Part shown: in pieces, positions 1 through 16,011 of the stretch
How the letters are laid out: the number at the start of each line of letters is the position of its first letter
How positions within the stretch are numbered: the stretch's first letter is position 1
From: Leifsonia sp. SCN 70-46
Lineage (GTDB): Bacteria; Actinomycetota; Actinomycetes; Actinomycetales; Microbacteriaceae
Direction: 5' to 3'
Assembly (NCBI GenBank): GCA_001725325.1
Contig: MEFY01000002.1
Location: forward strand, 1,057,559-1,121,558
Length of the DNA: 64,000 nucleotides
The notes under the pieces: generated by a model
Seen by the model: the letters and a program-made list of their open reading frames with translations, nothing else
What the model was told of the DNA's origin: nothing
The model's database searches: none
Made by a program: the position numbers and the translations under genes

Positions 1-147
1 GGTGTCGGCCCAGATGCCGCCGATGCCGCGGTAGTGGCCCACGAGCTCGCGCGCGAGTGTCGTCTTGCCGGTGGACTCGGAGCCCACGATCACGACGCGC
101 TGGGTGAGCGCCGCACGCTCGTCAGAGGTGAGCGAGAACCAGTCCAT
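1..147 (-). CDS. NadR-like P-loop ATPase (N-terminal 49 residues, truncated by window edge)
   Basis: Reading the minus strand from the ATG at 147 gives 49 codons that run off the window. The visible protein starts [17 protein letters not shown] and continues [18 protein letters not shown], a Walker A loop (GSESTGKT, residues 22-29). The ESTGKTTL signature after a short N-terminus is typical of the kinase/AAA_28 domain of NadR-type proteins, which phosphorylate nicotinamide riboside in NAD salvage. Only the P-loop is visible, so the substrate is inferred. The gene diverges from rpoB. It has no useful Shine-Dalgarno sequence beyond an AAGGA that overlaps the -10 box, so it is probably read from a leaderless mRNA (see promoter entry). 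Confidence 0.7.
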   Translation of the reverse strand, partial: MDWFSLTSDERAALTQRVVIVGSESTGKTTLARELVGHYRGIGGIWADT

Positions 148-153
148 GGGGTC

Positions 154-182
154 CTTATACCGGCATCGGCGGATCAGGTCAA
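154..182 (-). promoter_or_regulatory. Sigma-70-type promoter of the NadR-like gene, probably leaderless
   Basis: On the minus strand TTGACC (182-177) is followed by exactly 17 nt and TATAAG (159-154), a near-consensus housekeeping promoter. Counting about seven bases past the -10 box places the transcription start at the A of the ATG at 147, so the transcript should have no leader. The positions are read from the sequence. The start site is inferred from normal spacing. Confidence 0.6.
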
Positions 183-190
183 GAAAATAC

Positions 191-220
191 TTGCGCAGGC
201 GCGTCGGACCGTCCTATAGT
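191..220 (+). promoter_or_regulatory. Candidate rpoB promoter
   Basis: TTGCGC (191-196), an 18-nt spacer and TATAGT (215-220) point toward rpoB. Transcription would start near 227 and leave a leader of about 150 nt before the rpoB start at 375. It sits back to back with the divergent promoter at 154-182. The -10 box is good and the -35 box is only fair, and other promoters further down the leader are not excluded. Confidence 0.45.
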
Positions 221-374
221 TGATCCTTGCGCTCCCAGACAACCCATGCCGTCATATTGTGGACAGCTGGCGCGCCCCGAGTATAGCGGCGGGGCAGATC
301 TTTCTTGGGTACTGGATGAGCATTTCATCACCGACAGTTATGGCCTGAACACCAGGCCCACGGAGGTTATTTCC

Positions 375-3899
<3,525 letters not shown>

Positions 3900-3948
3900 G
3901 CGCGCCTCTCACTTACTACTGACGAACTCATAAGAGAGAAGAACAGAA

Positions 3949-7830
<3,882 letters not shown>

Positions 7831-7849
7831 GCACCGGCGGTAGCCACGA

Positions 7850-7879
7850 GGATGCCCTCCACTTCGGTGGGGGGCATCC
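7850..7879 (+). terminator. Hairpin terminator after rpoC
   Basis: GGATGCCCTCCA (7850-7861) pairs with TGGGGGGCATCC (7868-7879), 12 pairs with one G-U, around a CTTCGG loop. There is no U-run, which is common for actinobacterial terminators. It isolates rpoBC from the FHA operon. Confidence 0.75.
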
Positions 7880-7893
7880 CTCGTTAAGGCGGC

Positions 7894-7923
7894 CCGACAG
7901 CGGGAGTTCCCCGCTGCTAGGGT
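7894..7923 (+). promoter_or_regulatory. Candidate promoter of the FHA/kinase operon
   Basis: An extended -10 (TGC then TAGGGT at 7918-7923) lies 18 nt after a weak -35 (CCGACA, 7894-7899). Transcription would start at about 7930, which is the GTG start of the FHA gene. No Shine-Dalgarno precedes that GTG, so a leaderless transcript is plausible. The weak -35 keeps confidence low. Confidence 0.35.
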
Positions 7924-7929
7924 GACCGT

Positions 7930-8904
7930 GTGTTCGCCTACCCGCCGACCCCGACGGACGATGCCGGGTTCGCCATCGTCACCGACCGCTTCGTCTGCCT
8001 GCTGAGCGCCGACGCGACCGCCGACACGGCGCGCGAGCTCTTCCAGCAGCTCGACGACGACGGAGCCCGGCTCGAGGATGCCCTCGCGACGCTCGACCGC
8101 GTCGAGGGCGTCGAGCGCGTGGCCCTCGTCGAGATCGTCGACCCCCGCACCATGCGGGTCGCCGTGCGCGGCCGCGTCTCGGTGGGCATCGAGGGCAGCA
8201 CCGCGACGCGCCTCTCCGGTCCCGTCGAGGCGACGTGGATCATGAGCGACGCACGCGACGTGACGTCGCTGTGGCTCTCGCTCGAGGCGGGCGCCCCCGA
8301 GGGCGATGTGCTGCCCCTCGCCCGCGGAGTCGTGCGCGCGAGCGCCCTGCGTGCCGAGCCTGCGGAGGAGGCCGCGCCCCGCGCCGCGCGCGAGCCCCGG
8401 CCCGCCGCGGTCGTCGAGGCGCAGCCGGAACCGGAGCCGGAGCCAGAACCAGAGCCGGAGCCAGAACGAGAGCCAGAACCAGAGCCGGAGCCGGAGCCGG
8501 AGCCGGAAGGCGACGAGATCCCCGCGGCACTGCGCGACGACCTCGATGAGTGGCTCGCCGACGGCGGTCCGCGCTGGATCCTGCGCCTCCCCGACGGCCA
8601 CGAGCTCGACGCCGACGGCACCATCGTCATCGGCCGCCGATCGTGGGAGCAGCCCGAGGGCGACGAGGTGAAGCACGTGTCCGTGCCCTCGCCCAAGAAG
8701 CAGATCTCGGGAACCCATCTCGAGCTCGCGATAGTCGACGGCCAGCTCGTCGCCCGCGACCTGGACTCGACGAACGGTACGATCGTCCTGACGCCGGAGC
8801 GGCCGCCACGGCTTCTCCACGGGGGACGTACGACGTCGCTGCAGACTGGAGATATCCTCGATTTGGGAGAGAGCTTCCGGATCGTGGTCAGCAACCGCGA
8901 CTAG
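7930..8904 (+). CDS. FHA-domain protein with Glu-Pro linker
   Basis: A 324-residue soluble protein from a GTG start. Residues 1-150 form an unrecognised alpha/beta N-terminal domain. Residues 167-193 are an almost pure Glu-Pro alternation. The C-terminal third is an FHA phosphothreonine-binding domain: GRRSW (the Gly-Arg of strand 3), then SGTHLEL (the Ser-x-x-His signature) and DLDSTNGTIVL (the Asn-Gly turn). FHA domains bind phosphorylated Thr on partner proteins. The Ser/Thr kinase gene starts 55 nt downstream and a PP2C gene closes the same run, so this is probably a reader of that kinase. The N-terminal domain could be the effector or sensor part; I cannot name it. Confidence 0.88.
   Translation: MFAYPPTPTDDAGFAIVTDRFVCLLSADATADTARELFQQLDDDGARLEDALATLDRVEGVERVALVEIVDPRTMRVAVRGRVSVGIEGSTATRLSGPVEATWIMSDARDVTSLWLSLEAGAPEGDVLPLARGVVRASALRAEPAEEAAPRAAREPRPAAVVEAQPEPEPEPEPEPEPEREPEPEPEPEPEPEGDEIPAALRDDLDEWLADGGPRWILRLPDGHELDADGTIVIGRRSWEQPEGDEVKHVSVPSPKKQISGTHLELAIVDGQLVARDLDSTNGTIVLTPERPPRLLHGGRTTSLQTGDILDLGESFRIVVSNRD
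8428..8508 (+). repeat. Glu-Pro hexanucleotide tract inside the FHA gene
   Basis: Twenty-seven codons alternate Glu (GAG/GAA) and Pro (CCG/CCA), broken only by one Arg, giving an imperfect GAGCCG/GAACCA repeat. It encodes a stiff acidic spacer before the FHA domain. Repeats of this kind can change length by slippage. Confidence 0.85.
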
Positions 8905-8959
8905 CCGCTCCTCCCGCTCAACGAACCCGCAGCCGCTACGAGTCCGTCAGGAGGGAGCC

Positions 8960-10093
8960 ATGGTCAAGCGTGTGACATCCACGCCACCGGTGCTCGCGGG
9001 CTTCACGTACGTGCGGCCGCTCGGCACGGGCGGGTTCGCCGACGTGTTCCTCTACGAGCAGGACATGCCGCGCCGGGTCGTGGCCGTCAAGGTGCTGCTC
9101 AACGACGCGATCAACCCGGAGGTGCTGCGCACCTTCAACACCGAGGCCGACATCATGGCGCGGCTGAGCGCGCACCCCTCGATCGTCACGATCTACCAGG
9201 CGAGCATCTCGTCGGACGGCAGGCCCTACCTGGCCATGGAGTTCTGCCCCGACACCATGAGCGCGCGCTACAAGAAGGCGCCCCTCGGCGTGGGCGAGGT
9301 GCTCGACACGGGCGTGCGCATGGCCGCCGCCCTCGAGACCGCCCACCGCGCGGGCGTACTGCACCGCGACATCAAGCCGTCGAACGTGCTCGTCACGTCG
9401 CTCGGCTCTCCCGTGCTCGCCGACTTCGGGATCGCCGCGGCGATCAACGCGGAGGGCGGGGCGCCCGAGCTCTTCGCCATGTCCGTGCCGTGGAGCTCGC
9501 CCGAGGTGCTCGCCGAGACGGTGTCCGGCTCGGTGGCGAGCGAGATCTGGAGCCTCGGCGCGACCCTCTACACGCTGCTCGCCGGCCGCAGCCCGTTCGA
9601 GCTCCCCGACCGCACCAGGAACACGCGCGACCAGCTCTCCGCACGGGTCGCGAAGGCGCACTACACCCCGGTGGGGCGCGCCGACGTGAGCGAGAAGCTC
9701 GAGGGCATCCTCGCGCGCAGCATGTCGAAGGACCCGGCCAAGCGCTACGAGTCGATGCTCGCCTTCGCGGAGGACCTGCGCTGGGCGCAGTACGAGCTCG
9801 GCATCCCGCCGACGGCCCTCGAGGTCGCGGCCACGGAGTGGGCGGCCGCGTCGTCGCCCGTCGACTTCGCCGACGCGGCCCCGCGGGGCCCCGTGATCAC
9901 GACGGTCAACAAGGACTCCCGGCGGGCCGCCCGCGCGCAGACCGTGCTCAGCCGCCTCGCCGACGAGGCCGACGGGGTCACGGCGGGCACGAGGCCGTCC
10001 GCGGGCTGGAGGCTCCCCGCCGTCATCGTCGTGTCGGCGGTCGTGCTCGTGGGGGTCGCCGTGCTGACCCTCAAGCTCCTGGGAGTGTTCTGA
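8960..10093 (+). CDS. Membrane-anchored Ser/Thr protein kinase
   Basis: A 377-residue Hanks-type kinase; the ATG follows an AGGAGGGAG ribosome site. Visible motifs are the glycine loop GTGGFADV (residues 22-29), the ATP-binding Lys44 in VAVKV, the catalytic loop HRDIKPSN (Asp137) and the metal-binding DFGIA. The kinase domain ends near residue 285. A low-complexity linker leads to one transmembrane helix (about 350-372) that ends almost at the C-terminus, so there is no extracytoplasmic PASTA or other sensor domain. It sits between the FHA gene and the giant repeat protein, with PP2C and TVVV-repeat genes further down, and is probably the writer of the phosphothreonine marks in this operon. 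Confidence 0.93.
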   Translation: MVKRVTSTPPVLAGFTYVRPLGTGGFADVFLYEQDMPRRVVAVKVLLNDAINPEVLRTFNTEADIMARLSAHPSIVTIYQASISSDGRPYLAMEFCPDTMSARYKKAPLGVGEVLDTGVRMAAALETAHRAGVLHRDIKPSNVLVTSLGSPVLADFGIAAAINAEGGAPELFAMSVPWSSPEVLAETVSGSVASEIWSLGATLYTLLAGRSPFELPDRTRNTRDQLSARVAKAHYTPVGRADVSEKLEGILARSMSKDPAKRYESMLAFAEDLRWAQYELGIPPTALEVAATEWAAASSPVDFADAAPRGPVITTVNKDSRRAARAQTVLSRLADEADGVTAGTRPSAGWRLPAVIVVSAVVLVGVAVLTLKLLGVF

Positions 10094-10094
10094 C

Positions 10095-13000
10095 GTGCCC
10101 CGAGCGACGCCCCGCACGTCCTCCGCACGACCCCTCCTGAAGGTCGGCGCCGCCGTCGCGGGCATCGCGGTGCTCGCGGGCCTCGCCGTGGTCGCGACCG
10201 GCTACGACGCGCAGGAGGTCCCGCGCCTCGAGACCTCGGTGTGGGTGACGAAGGCCGACGGCCAGTACGCGCGCGTGAACACCGAGCTCGCCGAGCTCGA
10301 CACCGTGCGCTCGGTGCAGGATCCCACGAGCGTCGTGCAGGCGGGCGCGAACAGCCTCGTGTTCAGCCAGGGCTTCAGCCAGCTGTGGACCATCGACTCG
10401 GCCAACGCCGTGGACCTCAGCGAGGGCGCCGTCGCCGCCGACGGCTCGGGCGCGCCCGCGACGAGCAGCAGCACGCCCGCGGGCACGCGCTCGGTGGCCT
10501 CGGCCGGCAGGTACGTGCTGTACCTGACCGACACGGGCGGCGTATACCTGAGCGTGCTCGACGGCAGCAGCGGGGTGTCCGCCGCCATCCCGCTCAACCC
10601 GTTCGCGAACGTGGTGGTCGAGGAGGGGCAGGATCCCCCCACCTACTCGGCATCGGCCGTCGCCGTCTCGGATGACGGCACCGTCGTGCTGTACTCCTCG
10701 GCCGAGTCCGCGATCCGGCGCTTCGACGCCGAGCGCCTCCAGTTCATCGGGGGCGCCACGACGGTCGCCTCCCCGCCGCAGGCCGAGTCGCAGCTCGAGC
10801 TCGCCGTCGTCGGGCAGAAGTGGATCCTGAGCGCGGCGGCCGAGGGGCTCGCGTGGGTCGAGGGCGTCGGCGCCCCCGTCGAGACGGGCGCGGGCGCGGA
10901 TGCGCGGCTGCAGTCCAGCTCGTCGACAGGCTCGTCCGCCTACCTCGCCGACTCGGAGGGCCTGTACGGCGTCGACCTCGGATCGGGTGCTGCGACGGTC
11001 GTGGCCACCGCCACGGGCATCCCTGCGGCGCCCGTCGCCCTCGACGGCACCGTCTACGCGGCGTGGCTGACCGCGGACTCCGGAACCCTGTGGTCGTCGG
11101 CGACGGGGCAGACGACGACGCTCGAGACCGAGTCCGACGTGCTCGCGGACGAGCGGGCGATCGTGCCGGTCTTCCGCAGCAACGGACAGCGCGCCGTGCT
11201 CAACGAGACCTCGTCGGGGATGGTCTGGACGGTGCCGGACGGGACGCTCGTCCCCACCTCCCAGTGGCAGGTCGACGACGAGACCCAGGAGAACACGGGG
11301 ACCGTCGTCGTCGACGATGTCGCCGAGGAGAAGCCGCCCGTCGCCGTCGCCGATGCGTTCGGCGTGCGCAGCGGGGCCCAGGTGTCGCTCCCGCTGCTGC
11401 TCAACGACCACGATCCGAACAAGAAGGACGTGCTGTCGATCTCGGCCGACGCGACGGCGACCGGGCTCTCCGACCCGGCCTTCGGCACCCTCGGCCTCGC
11501 CTCGAACAACCAGCAGGCCGTCGTCACGGTCACGGGGTCGAGCGGCTCGGCGACGTTCTCGTACGCGGTCACCGACGGCGCCGCCGTGTCCGAGCCCGCG
11601 CCGGTCACGCTCACGATCGTGCCGGACGACCAGAACTCCGCGCCCGTGTGGTGCGGCATCGACGCGTGCAAGCAGGTCTGGCCCAGCCCGCAGATCTCGC
11701 CGGGCGGCACCGTCACGATCCCCGTGCTCACGGGCTGGGTCGACCCCGAGGGCGACCCCTTCGTGCTCTCCGACGCGCGCGCCGAGAACGACTCGGACCC
11801 CGTCTCCGTCGTCGCGACCTCCGACGGCCGCGTCGCCGTGCGGCACAACGACCCGAACGCCCCCGCGAGCGCGATCTCGATAGTCGTGACCGTCACCGAC
11901 TCGCGCGGGGCGAGCGCCGAGAAGGTCCTCGTCGTGTCGGTGAGCTCGAGCCCCGCCCTCGATGTCGCGCCCGTCGTCGTCGTCGCGGGGGCGGGCGAGA
12001 AGGCCACCGTGCGGGTCGCCGACCACGTGACCGGCGGATCGGGTGCGTACCGCGTGCTCGACGCCGTGGCGTCGTCATCGTCGTCGTCGCTGCTCGTCGT
12101 GCCGAACGCCGCGGCCGGCACCGTCGAGCTCACGGCCGTGACGCCGGGCGAGTACCTCGTCACCTACAGCGTGCAGGATGCCACGACGCTCGCCGAGCAG
12201 TCGTCGATCATCCGCCTCACGGTGCCCGAGGAGGGCGCGCCGCTCACGATCCCCCCGGTCACGGCGTTCGTGCGCGCCAACGAGGACACCACGATCGACA
12301 TGGTCGGGGCCGTGCAGAACAGCACGGGCCGCGTGCTCATCGTCTCGCAGGTCACGTCGTCCGACCCGGGCCTGAGCGCGAGCGTCGTGGGCCAGTCGCA
12401 GGTGCGCGTGAGCGGCTCGACGGCGTCGGGCGAGCCCGGCCGCGTGGGCACGGCGCTCGTGACGATCACCGACGGCGCGGGCGCGGTGGTCGAGGGGCAG
12501 CTCACGGTGTTCCAGGTGGCGCAGAGCACGGATGCGTTCCCCATCGCGGTGCCCGACAGCGTGACGGTGCGCGCGGGCGGCCAGGTCGACATCCCCGTGC
12601 TCGCCAACGACCTCAGCCCGCGCGGCGAGCGGCTCGTGCTGCACCCGCAGGTGGACTCGACGACGGCGTCGACCGCGCTCGCCTTCGCGGCGGCGGACTC
12701 ACTGCGCTACCTGGCTCCGCAGACCCCCGGGGTCTACACCGTGCGGTACTCGGTCTACCTCGAGTCGCGGCCCGACCGCCTCGACACCACGACCGTGTCG
12801 GTCACCGTGCTGCCCGAGGGGGCGAACAGGGCGCCGCAGCCCGCGATCCTCACGGCGCGCACCCTGAGCGGCCAGACGGTGCGCATCCCCGTCTCGAGCT
12901 TCGGCGCCGACCCCGACGGCGACGGCGTCGTGCTCTCGTCGGTCGACCAGCCCGGCGCGGGCAAGGGCGTCGCGGCGATCTCGGCCGAGGGCGACTCGAT

Positions 13001-15992
13001 CCTCTACACGGCCCCCGCGGGCGGCGTGCCCGACGGCCAGGTGAGCTTCGCGTACTCGGTGCGCGACACGAGCGGGGCAGAGGGCTCGGCGCTCGTGCGC
13101 GTGGGCGTGCTCGGCAAGGCGCTCTCCGACACGACGCCCGTGACCTACAGCGACTACGTGCGCACCACGGCGTCCGCGCCCAACCCCGTGACCGTCATCC
13201 CCCTCATCAACGACAGCGACCCCTCGCAGGGAGTCCTCCGCATCATCGCGCTCGCGCCCAACGCGCCCGCGGGCACCGCGGAGTACGACCGGCTCGAGTC
13301 GCTCATCGACGCGTCGACCTCCCTCGACGACGGCACCGTCGTGCTCGCCGCGGGCGCCGTCGAGGGCACCCACTCGTACGTCTACACGGTGCAGTCGTCG
13401 ATCTCCACGAGCACCGCGGAGGGCCTCATCGTCGTGAGCGTCGCCGACGTCGCCGCTCCCGACTACCCCGTCGTCACCGACACGGTCGTGACGGCCAAGA
13501 CGCGCCTCGACCTCGCCACGACGGGGCTCGACGTGGTGACGGGCAAGGTGCAGTGGCCCTCGGGGGATGTCTCGAGCCTCACCCTCGACCTCTGGCCGGG
13601 TGCGGCGTCCGGTTTCACGGTCTCGGGCAGCACGATCAAGGGTGACCTGCCCGCCCGCGGCGCCCTCATCCCCTTCTCGCTCACGGGCGTGGACTCCGCG
13701 GGCGGGCCCGTCGTGAGCTACGGGTTCCTCCGCATCCCCGCGTTCGACGACATGCGCGTGCAGGTGCGCTCGAACGTCACCGCCGTCGAGGTCGACGAGG
13801 AGAAGTCAGCGAGCTTCGCCGTGCGCGACCTGCTCGACGTCGGGCGTTCGGACAGCATCCAGATCCGCGACGACGCGTCGTTCACCGTGCAGCGCGCCAA
13901 CGCGTCGTGCTCGCCCAGCGGGTCGACGGGCGCGACCTACGCGGCGGGCCGCGAGGCGCCGTGGGTCGACTCGTGCACGATCCCCGTGCGCATCTCCGGC
14001 CAGTCGACGTGGACCATGGTGTCGATCCCCGTGAGCATCCTGCCGAAGGACCCGCAGGCGATCCTGAGCTCGGTCACCCGCACGATCTCGCCCGGTGCCT
14101 CGGAGTCCATCGACCTGTACGCGAACATGACGACGTGGGAGGGCGGCCGCGTCGGCGACACCAAGGCCCTCGCCTACACGATCTCGGGCGGCGGCACGGC
14201 GTTCATCGTCAACCAGGCGGGCACGAAGGTCTCGATCGACACCCGGGCCGACGCGCCCCCCGGCACGCGCTCGACCATCCAGGTGGCGACGGACGCCTAC
14301 GGCGGCCTCACGGCGGCCATCACCCTCATCGTGGGCGTCGCCCCGCCGGACGCCCCGCGTGGCGCGACCTTCACGCAGCAGTGCGACGTGAGCAGGGGCG
14401 CCTCGTGCACGATCTCCGTCGCGGGCGTCTCGGGCGAGTACGACCCGTTCGCGGGCAAGGCGGGGTCGGGCCTCAAGCTCGTCTCCGTCGGCTCGGGCGC
14501 GCCCGTGGCGTGCCCGGTCGCGACCGTGTCCGTCGCGAACGGCACCCAGGTCGTCGCATCCTGGCCCTCGGGGCCGAAGCCCGTGGGCGGGGAGTGCGTC
14601 GTGCCGTTCACGGTGTCGGACGCGCAGGGCCGCACGGGCACGGGGCAGCTCACGATCGACGTGCTCGGCTACCCGCAGACGCCCGACTCGGTCGTCACCC
14701 AGTCGTACACGGGCAGCAGCGTGACGATGTACGTCGCGCTCGGCAGCGCGACCCAGGCGCACCCGGCCGTCTCGGGCGCGACCCTCGTCGAGAACGGCAG
14801 CCCCGTCGGCACCTGCGTCGCCGCGCCGCCCACCGGCTACACATGCACGGTGACGGGGCTCGAGAACGGGGCAGCGCACACCTACACGGCGCAGGCGGTC
14901 AACAGCGTCGGGACCTCCGGAGACACGACGCCCGTCACGACGAACGCGTACCAGCCTCCGCAGGTGTACTCGATCACCGCGAACCCCAAGTACGTGGCCG
15001 GCACGACCAAGCAGACGCAGGGCGTCATGACCGTCACCGTCACGGGCAGCCCCGACGCCGTCGCCTACCGCATCGACGGCTCCAGCCAGCCCGCGTTCAG
15101 CGCGCCCACCGACGTCACCCTGCCCACCGGCCCGCAGACGCTCGCGATCATCCCGATCAGCCGCTACGCCCCGCCCCTCACGGGGTCGAACGAGGGCACG
15201 AGCCAGACCGCCACCTTCACGGTGCCCGGCACGCCCCGCTTCTCGACGGCCGCCGTGGCGAGCAAGACGGGCTCGGCCCAGGCCACCGTGACGGCGACCG
15301 CCGACTGGAACGGCGTCTCGAGCGGCACGCTCACCTACTTCATGTCCACGTCGTCGGGCCTGAGCTGCACGACGAACGGCGCGGGCACCGCGATCGTGGG
15401 CCCCGGGGGAGCCACGGAGTCTGCGACGGGCGTCTTCGACGGGCTGGCCGCCGAGCGCGACTACTACTTCGTGGCCTGCGCCAACAACGGCTTCGGCACC
15501 TGGACCTCCAACCAGACGACGATCGACACGTACACGCACCCCGGTGACGTGGGCGGCAGCTACACGTACACGGTCGGCACCGCTCCGACGTCGTCGGGCT
15601 CGACCTGGCTGTGGGACTCCGTGACCTCCGGGGTCACGGCCCCCGGCGGTGCCCTGCACCTGCAGTACCGCGTCGACGGCACGCGCACCGACAACACGCT
15701 CGTGCTGACGGAGTCGCGCATCAGCGACGTCTCCGTGCGCAACTGCAACAACTTCTTCACGGGACTGTGCGGCAACTGGCAGGACCTCTCGCCCACCGAC
15801 GTGCCGACCATCGTGCGGGTGACCTTCCCCGAGGTGTGCCCCGCGACGCCGTCGACCGACGACATCGTCGTGAGCGCCGGCGCCTCGCCCTACGCGAGCC
15901 TCGCCTTCGACGCCGCGACCACCACGTACTCGGCGAGCTTCGGCGGACCCTTCACGAGCCTGGGCACGGCGAGCTTCGCCTGCACCCCATGA
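10095..15992 (+). CDS. Giant Ig-like/FN3-like repeat protein with N-terminal membrane anchor
   Basis: A 1965-residue protein from a GTG one base past the kinase stop. Residues 15-37 form a hydrophobic signal-anchor after a basic start. Residues of about 40-390 are beta-rich and may form a propeller-like domain. The rest is a chain of bacterial Ig/cadherin-like modules recognisable by recurring lines such as VSLPLLLNDHDPN, VDIPVLANDLSPRGE, VRIPVSSFGADPDGDG and VTVIPLINDSDPSQG. Toward the C-terminus it becomes FN3-like with paired cysteines. It ends FACTP with no LPxTG signal or C-terminal helix, so it is probably held by its N-terminus and projects outward. Its operon partners suggest an envelope-assembly or adhesion role. 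No enzymatic motif is visible. Confidence 0.85.
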   Translation: MPRATPRTSSARPLLKVGAAVAGIAVLAGLAVVATGYDAQEVPRLETSVWVTKADGQYARVNTELAELDTVRSVQDPTSVVQAGANSLVFSQGFSQLWTIDSANAVDLSEGAVAADGSGAPATSSSTPAGTRSVASAGRYVLYLTDTGGVYLSVLDGSSGVSAAIPLNPFANVVVEEGQDPPTYSASAVAVSDDGTVVLYSSAESAIRRFDAERLQFIGGATTVASPPQAESQLELAVVGQKWILSAAAEGLAWVEGVGAPVETGAGADARLQSSSSTGSSAYLADSEGLYGVDLGSGAATVVATATGIPAAPVALDGTVYAAWLTADSGTLWSSATGQTTTLETESDVLADERAIVPVFRSNGQRAVLNETSSGMVWTVPDGTLVPTSQWQVDDETQENTGTVVVDDVAEEKPPVAVADAFGVRSGAQVSLPLLLNDHDPNKKDVLSISADATATGLSDPAFGTLGLASNNQQAVVTVTGSSGSATFSYAVTDGAAVSEPAPVTLTIVPDDQNSAPVWCGIDACKQVWPSPQISPGGTVTIPVLTGWVDPEGDPFVLSDARAENDSDPVSVVATSDGRVAVRHNDPNAPASAISIVVTVTDSRGASAEKVLVVSVSSSPALDVAPVVVVAGAGEKATVRVADHVTGGSGAYRVLDAVASSSSSSLLVVPNAAAGTVELTAVTPGEYLVTYSVQDATTLAEQSSIIRLTVPEEGAPLTIPPVTAFVRANEDTTIDMVGAVQNSTGRVLIVSQVTSSDPGLSASVVGQSQVRVSGSTASGEPGRVGTALVTITDGAGAVVEGQLTVFQVAQSTDAFPIAVPDSVTVRAGGQVDIPVLANDLSPRGERLVLHPQVDSTTASTALAFAAADSLRYLAPQTPGVYTVRYSVYLESRPDRLDTTTVSVTVLPEGANRAPQPAILTARTLSGQTVRIPVSSFGADPDGDGVVLSSVDQPGAGKGVAAISAEGDSILYTAPAGGVPDGQVSFAYSVRDTSGAEGSALVRVGVLGKALSDTTPVTYSDYVRTTASAPNPVTVIPLINDSDPSQGVLRIIALAPNAPAGTAEYDRLESLIDASTSLDDGTVVLAAGAVEGTHSYVYTVQSSISTSTAEGLIVVSVADVAAPDYPVVTDTVVTAKTRLDLATTGLDVVTGKVQWPSGDVSSLTLDLWPGAASGFTVSGSTIKGDLPARGALIPFSLTGVDSAGGPVVSYGFLRIPAFDDMRVQVRSNVTAVEVDEEKSASFAVRDLLDVGRSDSIQIRDDASFTVQRANASCSPSGSTGATYAAGREAPWVDSCTIPVRISGQSTWTMVSIPVSILPKDPQAILSSVTRTISPGASESIDLYANMTTWEGGRVGDTKALAYTISGGGTAFIVNQAGTKVSIDTRADAPPGTRSTIQVATDAYGGLTAAITLIVGVAPPDAPRGATFTQQCDVSRGASCTISVAGVSGEYDPFAGKAGSGLKLVSVGSGAPVACPVATVSVANGTQVVASWPSGPKPVGGECVVPFTVSDAQGRTGTGQLTIDVLGYPQTPDSVVTQSYTGSSVTMYVALGSATQAHPAVSGATLVENGSPVGTCVAAPPTGYTCTVTGLENGAAHTYTAQAVNSVGTSGDTTPVTTNAYQPPQVYSITANPKYVAGTTKQTQGVMTVTVTGSPDAVAYRIDGSSQPAFSAPTDVTLPTGPQTLAIIPISRYAPPLTGSNEGTSQTATFTVPGTPRFSTAAVASKTGSAQATVTATADWNGVSSGTLTYFMSTSSGLSCTTNGAGTAIVGPGGATESATGVFDGLAAERDYYFVACANNGFGTWTSNQTTIDTYTHPGDVGGSYTYTVGTAPTSSGSTWLWDSVTSGVTAPGGALHLQYRVDGTRTDNTLVLTESRISDVSVRNCNNFFTGLCGNWQDLSPTDVPTIVRVTFPEVCPATPSTDDIVVSAGASPYASLAFDAATTTYSASFGGPFTSLGTASFACTP

Positions 15993-16011
15993 CCACCCGA
16001 GAGGACAAAGA

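Noticed and set aside
246-374. 43-codon N-terminal extension of rpoB
   Set aside because: The sequence ([20 protein letters not shown]) is unlike RpoB, and GGAGG at 362-366 points to the TTG at 375.
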